Source: Spirochaetaceae bacterium (lineage in GTDB: Bacteria > Spirochaetota > Spirochaetia > Treponematales > Breznakiellaceae). Taken from it: DNA of 9,924 bases. Position 1 is the first letter of the stretch. Every line of letters starts with the position of its first letter. Positions 7,271 through 9,924 of the stretch are shown here, piece after piece. The DNA lies in contig JAIRYB010000198.1 of the NCBI GenBank assembly GCA_031267955.1, positions 1 to 9,924 on the forward strand. The letters are read 5' to 3'. The position numbers and the translations under genes were made by a program. A model generated the notes under the pieces. The model was given only the letters and a program-made list of their open reading frames with translations, was not told where the DNA came from and did no database searches.

Positions 7271-7712
7271 AGAGCGCCTGCCCGTATTCCACAAGGTCCC
7301 CGCTGCGGGCCTTTACCGCGAGTATCTCGCAATCGAACTCGGCCCCGAGATGGTTCATCATCTTCATGGCTTCCAGAATGCAGAGGGTATCCCCGGCCTT
7401 AACCCTGTCGCCGGGCTTGGCAAAGGCCGGAGCGTCCGGCCCCGGCGCATCGTAAAACGTCGCCACAATAGGGCTGGCGACAGTTTCCCCCCCGAAACTT
7501 TCCGGGAACGCGGCGCGGCCATCTTCTGCCGGCAGGCGCGCCGTCGCGGGCAGATCCGCCGCCGCCTGGATCTGCGGCGCCGGCGCTATCGCGGCCCTTA
7601 CCGCCGCGTCCTTGCGGAAAACTACGCGCTGCGGGCCGTCCTGTATATCAAGCTCGGCGATATCCGCAGCGGAAAAAACGTCCAGTAATTTTAAAATAGA
7701 TTCATCGTTCAT
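7251..7712 (-). CDS. accB: Biotin carboxyl carrier protein of acetyl-CoA carboxylase
   Basis: AccB carries the biotin that shuttles CO2 between AccC and AccD/AccA. The protein has 153 residues, typical for the family. Residues 1-35 form the helical/strand N-terminal region; about 40-75 is an Ala/Pro-rich flexible linker. About 78-153 is the biotinyl domain with SPIVATFYDAPGPDAP (80-95), GDRVKAGDTLCILEAMKMMN (101-120) and the biotin-accepting Lys117 in the AMKM motif. The ATG at 7712 follows the fabV stop by 17 nt. Its best ribosome match (AAGGA, overlapping the fabV stop) is about 14 nt upstream, longer than ideal, so coupling to fabV translation is likely. The 3' end overlaps accC. Confidence 0.97.
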   Translation of the reverse strand: MNDESILKLLDVFSAADIAELDIQDGPQRVVFRKDAAVRAAIAPAPQIQAAADLPATARLPAEDGRAAFPESFGGETVASPIVATFYDAPGPDAPAFAKPGDRVKAGDTLCILEAMKMMNHLGAEFDCEILAVKARSGDLVEYGQALFEVRRL

Positions 7713-7729
7713 ACAATTACAAATTTTCC

Positions 7730-8962
7730 TTAAATTCCCAAAGGGTCCGCATCCTCGTCGTAATTTATCCCCGGAACATCAAAACCGTGGGCTTCAAGAA
7801 AATCGTGCTTAAAGCCCGCAATATCGCTTACTTCAAATATATTCGCCTCGGTAGCTTTTTTCATCCGTTCTATAGTTTCCTTCTGCACATCTTCCCGCAT
7901 TTCCAGATCGTCGATGCGTATGCGGCCCTCGCCGTCCACCGGCACCTTTGCCGGATCGCCTGAAGCCCCGGCGGTGTAGAGCCTGTCTTTAAAGAGCCGG
8001 GCGATCTGTTCGACGCAGCCTTCGTGGAGGCCCTTTTCCTTCATTACCTTGAAAAGGCAGGAAACGTAAAAGTGGATGATGGGGATTACCGCGCTTGCCC
8101 GCGTGACGAGCGCCTTGTTCACCGACACCCAGGCGCGCCGCGCCGTATTGCCGCCCGCCAGGAATTTGGCGTTGATGGCCTTCCCGGCCCGTTCCAGGTC
8201 TTCCTTGGCCCGGCCGATGGTGCCGTTTTTGTAGATGGCCCAGGAAAGTTCCGGGCCGATGTAGGTATAGGCCACGGTCCTGGCATTCGGGGAGAGGACG
8301 CCCTCCCTGTCCAGCGCGTCGATCCAGAGTTCCCAGTCCTCGCCGCCCATCACCTTGATCGTGGCGGCAATTTCCCCGGCAGTGGCCGGCTCGGCCCGGG
8401 CCTCGGACAGTTTCCCGGTGAGCATGTCCGCCGTGATCCCCGAATAGGCTTCCCCTACCGGCTTGATCACCGACTTGTACATTACCCCGTCTTTGGGGTC
8501 CGTCCTGACCGGGGAGGCCAGGGAATAAACCACCAGGTCCGCCTGGGCCGGCACCCCCGCTTCGGCGGCCGTTTCGCGGATCGCCTGCACGGCCCGGGCC
8601 TTCATTCCGTCCGAAAAGGCGTCGCCGTCCAGGGTTTTATAGGGAAGGCCGGCCGCCGCGGCTTCGGCATTGAAGGCCGCGTTGTTGTACCAGCCCGGAG
8701 TCCCGGTTTTTGTGGCGGAAGCGGCCTTTTCAAAAGAAATGCCCACCGTGGCCGCGCCGTAGCCAAAGGCTGAAACGACGCGGCTCGCCAGCCCGTAGCC
8801 TGTGGAACAGCCTATTACCAGGACCAGTTTCGGCGCGCCCTCCACAGCCTTGCCGGCCAGTGCTTTCCTTGCGTAGTCAATTTCGCCCCGCACCACCTTC
8901 GCGCAGCCCCCGGGGTGGCAGTTGAGGCAGATATTATTGCGGATCATGGGTTTCAGGATCAT
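7730..8962 (-). CDS. fabV: Trans-2-enoyl-CoA/ACP reductase, FabV/TER family
   Basis: This NADH-dependent enzyme reduces the trans-2-enoyl thioester, the last step of each fatty-acid elongation round. The T. denticola homologue (TER) is known to act on crotonyl-CoA. The protein has 410 residues against about 397 for TER. Seen in order: KPMIRNNICLN (4-14), the nucleotide-binding loop GCSTGYG (51-57), SFEKA (76-80), GTPGWYNN (87-94), SLASPVRTDP (147-156), KVMGGEDWE (203-211), the catalytic Tyr244-x8-Lys253 (Y-KNGTIGRA-K), VSVNKALVTRASAVIP and the C-terminal GFDVPGINY. The ATG at 8962 aligns with the start of TER and has GGAG 5 nt upstream; the in-frame GTG at 8968 overlaps that site and is unlikely. 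As first gene of the acc operon it is probably the organism's fatty-acid synthesis enoyl reductase; a role in CoA-ester (fermentative) reduction cannot be excluded. Confidence 0.96.
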   Translation of the reverse strand: MILKPMIRNNICLNCHPGGCAKVVRGEIDYARKALAGKAVEGAPKLVLVIGCSTGYGLASRVVSAFGYGAATVGISFEKAASATKTGTPGWYNNAAFNAEAAAAGLPYKTLDGDAFSDGMKARAVQAIRETAAEAGVPAQADLVVYSLASPVRTDPKDGVMYKSVIKPVGEAYSGITADMLTGKLSEARAEPATAGEIAATIKVMGGEDWELWIDALDREGVLSPNARTVAYTYIGPELSWAIYKNGTIGRAKEDLERAGKAINAKFLAGGNTARRAWVSVNKALVTRASAVIPIIHFYVSCLFKVMKEKGLHEGCVEQIARLFKDRLYTAGASGDPAKVPVDGEGRIRIDDLEMREDVQKETIERMKKATEANIFEVSDIAGFKHDFLEAHGFDVPGINYDEDADPLGI

Positions 8963-8967
8963 ACACA

Positions 8968-8971
8968 CTCC
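8968..8971 (-). promoter_or_regulatory. Ribosome binding site that sets the fabV start
   Basis: GGAG lies 5 nt before the ATG at 8962. It shares its last G with the alternative GTG codon (8968), so ribosomes using this site would start at the ATG. Confidence 0.7.
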
Positions 8972-8974
8972 ATT

Positions 8975-8999
8975 ATGACAAAATATTAAAAAGTGTCAT
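8975..8999. promoter_or_regulatory. Inverted repeat over the fabV transcription start (candidate operator)
   Basis: ATGACA (8975-8980) and TGTCAT (8994-8999) form a perfect 6-bp inverted repeat separated by 13 AT-rich bases, 25 bp in all. It spans the start site predicted from the promoter at 9006-9033 (about 8999) and ends 12 bp before the fabV ATG. A dimeric repressor bound here would block transcription of the whole fabV-acc operon. The regulator is not in the window and the motif does not match an operator I can name. Confidence 0.5.
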
Positions 9000-9005
9000 T
9001 ATAAA

Positions 9006-9033
9006 AATATAGCCCTTTTACGGGAAATGTCAA
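9006..9033 (-). promoter_or_regulatory. Sigma70-like promoter of the fabV-accBCDA operon
   Basis: On the minus strand a perfect -35 box TTGACA (9033-9028) and TATATT (9011-9006) are separated by 16 nt. A perfect TATAAT (9003-8998) lies just downstream but has only a poor -35 partner; it could be a second overlapping start. The surrounding DNA is far more AT-rich than the genes. Position and quality fit the promoter of the five-gene operon. Confidence 0.68.
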
Positions 9034-9040
9034 TAGAGAG

Positions 9041-9072
9041 ATCCGGTATTCCCTTGACGCGTTTCTCCGGAT
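9041..9072. repeat. Inverted repeat around the ABC-F gene's -35 region
   Basis: ATCCGG (9041-9046) and CCGGAT (9067-9072) are perfect complements separated by 20 bp, placed symmetrically around the plus-strand TTGACG box. Such placement would suit a regulator of the ABC-F gene, but 6-bp arms this far apart are weak evidence. Confidence 0.25.
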
Positions 9073-9080
9073 GCTATACC
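9054..9080 (+). promoter_or_regulatory. Candidate promoter for the ABC-F gene
   Basis: TTGACG (9054-9059) and TATACC (9075-9080) lie 15 nt apart, a shorter spacing than optimal. Transcription would begin near 9087, leaving a leader of about 160 nt before the ATG at 9249. Its -35 box is about 20 bp from that of the divergent fabV promoter. Confidence 0.42.
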
Positions 9081-9117
9081 GTAAAGATGAGGATACGAAA
9101 CAAGTGAAGATGCTGTA

Positions 9118-9162
9118 AAACAAAAGGGACGGACTTCCATTCGCGCGGCGCTCCCTTTGTTT
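9118..9162 (+). promoter_or_regulatory. Leader hairpin 1 upstream of the ABC-F gene (possible attenuator)
   Basis: Left arm AAACAAAAGGGA (9118-9129) pairs with TCCCTTTGTTT (9152-9162), with one bulged A and a 22-nt GC-rich loop. The A-rich outer left arm and T-rich outer right arm around a GGGA/TCCC core resemble an intrinsic terminator whose U-tract can be captured in the stem. The T-run is interrupted by G, so it would be a weak terminator. Confidence 0.45.
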
Positions 9163-9165
9163 GTC

Positions 9166-9195
9166 ATTTCCGGTAAAAATCTGCTGCCCGGAAAT
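9166..9195 (+). promoter_or_regulatory. Leader hairpin 2 upstream of the ABC-F gene
   Basis: ATTTCCGG (9166-9173) and CCGGAAAT (9188-9195) are a perfect 8-bp inverted repeat with a 14-nt loop, beginning four bases after hairpin 1. No T-tract follows. It is part of a chain of structures in the ABC-F leader. Confidence 0.5.
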
Positions 9196-9219
9196 TGCCG
9201 CAGGGGATTTACAGTCCCG

Positions 9220-9235
9220 GGAACCTGCCGGTTCC
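9220..9235 (+). promoter_or_regulatory. Leader hairpin 3 next to the ABC-F ribosome site
   Basis: GGAACC (9220-9225), a TGCC loop and GGTTCC (9230-9235) form a compact perfect 6-bp hairpin that ends 4 nt before the GGAGG ribosome site (9240-9244). An alternative pairing, CCCGG (9187-9191) with CCGGG (9217-9221), would use overlapping bases. Mutually exclusive folds near the ribosome site are therefore possible. Confidence 0.45.
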
Positions 9236-9248
9236 GTGCGGAGGCTTT

Positions 9249-9924
9249 ATGGCTCATCTTTTTTTATCCTTTAATTCCGTTGAATTTTCCTACCCTTCCT
9301 CTGTTTTCCCGGTGCTGAAAAATACCAGTTTTGAGATTGGCACGGGCTGGACCGGCATTACCGGGGAAAACGGCTCGGGCAAGACTACCCTGCTCCTCCT
9401 CGCCGCGGGGCTTTTAAAGCCCGCCGCGGGAAGCGTCCGGGGGTTTGACAACAGCCTCTACTGCCCGCAGCGTACCGAGGAGATCCCTGAATCCTGGGAA
9501 GATATTTTTTCCGCGGGCAGCGGGGCGGGCCGCCTTATGGACAGGCTCGGAATCAAGGCCGACTGGCCCTACCGCTGGGAGACTCTGAGCCACGGGGAAC
9601 GCAAGCGATTCCAGCTGGCCGCGGCCCTTTGGAAGAATCCGCCCCTGCTCGCGGTGGACGAACCCACCAACCACCTTGACGCCGAAGCCGGGGCCCTGGT
9701 CCGGGACGCCCTGGCAGGGTACAGGGGGATAGGCCTTTTGGTGAGCCACGACCGGGCCTTGCTGGACAGCCTTTGCGGGAACTGCCTGTTCCTGCGGGAG
9801 GGAAGCGCGGCCCTGCGGCCCGGCTCTGTGTCCCGGGGCCTTGCTGAAGAAGATCGGGAAAAAACGGAAAAACGGGCGCTGAGGAAAAAACTCCTGGACG
9901 AGGAGGGCCGGCTTGTAAAGGCGG
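9249..9924 (+). CDS. ABC-F family ATPase (ribosome-associated type), 3' part missing
   Basis: ABC-F proteins are soluble twin-ATPase proteins that bind the ribosomal E site; some protect ribosomes from antibiotics, others ease stalled translation. The first 225 codons are visible and cover the first nucleotide-binding domain. It has Walker A GENGSGKT (39-46), Q-loop Gln74, a signature LSHGE (113-117; His replaces the usual Gly), Walker B LLAVDE (133-138) running into PTNHLD (139-144), and H-loop SHD (His167). There is no transmembrane segment. Between Q-loop and signature there is no room for the EttA-type arm. A charged Lys/Arg/Glu helix begins around residue 196 and looks like the interdomain linker. 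The ATG at 9249 has GGAGG 4 nt upstream. The gene is divergent from the fabV operon. The missing second domain prevents assignment to a subfamily or drug class. Confidence 0.9.
   Translation, partial: MAHLFLSFNSVEFSYPSSVFPVLKNTSFEIGTGWTGITGENGSGKTTLLLLAAGLLKPAAGSVRGFDNSLYCPQRTEEIPESWEDIFSAGSGAGRLMDRLGIKADWPYRWETLSHGERKRFQLAAALWKNPPLLAVDEPTNHLDAEAGALVRDALAGYRGIGLLVSHDRALLDSLCGNCLFLREGSAALRPGSVSRGLAEEDREKTEKRALRKKLLDEEGRLVKA

Noticed and set aside
7292..7294. TTG at 7294 as the accC start
   Set aside because: It would add eight unconserved residues and its GGGGA match is only 3-4 nt upstream. TTG 7270 gives a more usual length, but the choice remains open.
8024..8773. Plus-strand open frame opposite fabV (249 codons)
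   Set aside because: Antisense shadow of a well-conserved enzyme; the Gly/Arg/Asp-rich product matches nothing I recognise.
9087..9118. Tiny frames MRIRNK and MKML annotated as leader-peptide genes
   Set aside because: Too short to support as coding sequences from one genome, and the first lacks a ribosome site. I mention them only as part of the attenuation hypothesis.
9030..9257. Minus-strand 75-codon frame in the divergent intergenic region
   Set aside because: It would run through the ABC-F ribosome site, leader hairpins and both promoters, and its product shows no domain-like pattern.

Overview
The window looks like a spirochete chromosome of the Treponema type. The evidence is a hook protein that carries the spirochete lysinoalanine cross-link residues at the Treponema denticola positions (Lys165, Cys178), a FlbB-type periplasmic flagellar collar protein, and an enoyl reductase that aligns from its first residue with the T. 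denticola trans-2-enoyl-CoA reductase. The DNA is GC-rich for a treponeme, so a free-living or insect-gut relative is more likely than T. pallidum or T. denticola. That placement is inferred from composition and remembered homologues, not from a search.

Layout. Almost everything lies on the minus strand, in two transcription blocks, with one divergent plus-strand gene at the right end. Block 1 (8962 down to 4119) is fabV-accB-accC-accD-accA: an enoyl reductase followed by all four subunits of bacterial acetyl-CoA carboxylase, packed with overlaps or gaps of at most 17 nt. It has a good sigma70-like promoter at 9006-9033, and an inverted repeat at 8975-8999 lies across the predicted transcription start, which suggests a repressor operator. 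Block 2 (3984 down to beyond base 1) is flbB-fliK-flgD-flgE, a flagellar rod/hook cluster. It begins 134 nt after accA, with a possible promoter of its own at 4002-4031. flgE runs off the left edge. At the right end, plus-strand position 9249 starts an ABC-F type ATPase that runs off the window. Its leader of about 160 nt contains three successive hairpins and resembles the attenuator leaders of antibiotic-responsive ABC-F genes.

How the genes fit together. AccB carries biotin, AccC carboxylates it, and AccD/AccA move the carboxyl group to acetyl-CoA to give malonyl-CoA. FabV/TER catalyses the reductive last step of each elongation round. The operon thus joins the committed step and the final reduction of fatty-acid synthesis under one apparent switch. 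The flagellar block supplies the collar scaffold (FlbB), hook-length control (FliK), hook cap (FlgD) and hook (FlgE) for periplasmic flagella. I saw no tRNA, rRNA, CRISPR array, insertion sequence or phage gene. No stretch longer than 300 bases lacks a gene; the longest intergenic region (8963-9248) is filled with divergent promoters and hairpins.
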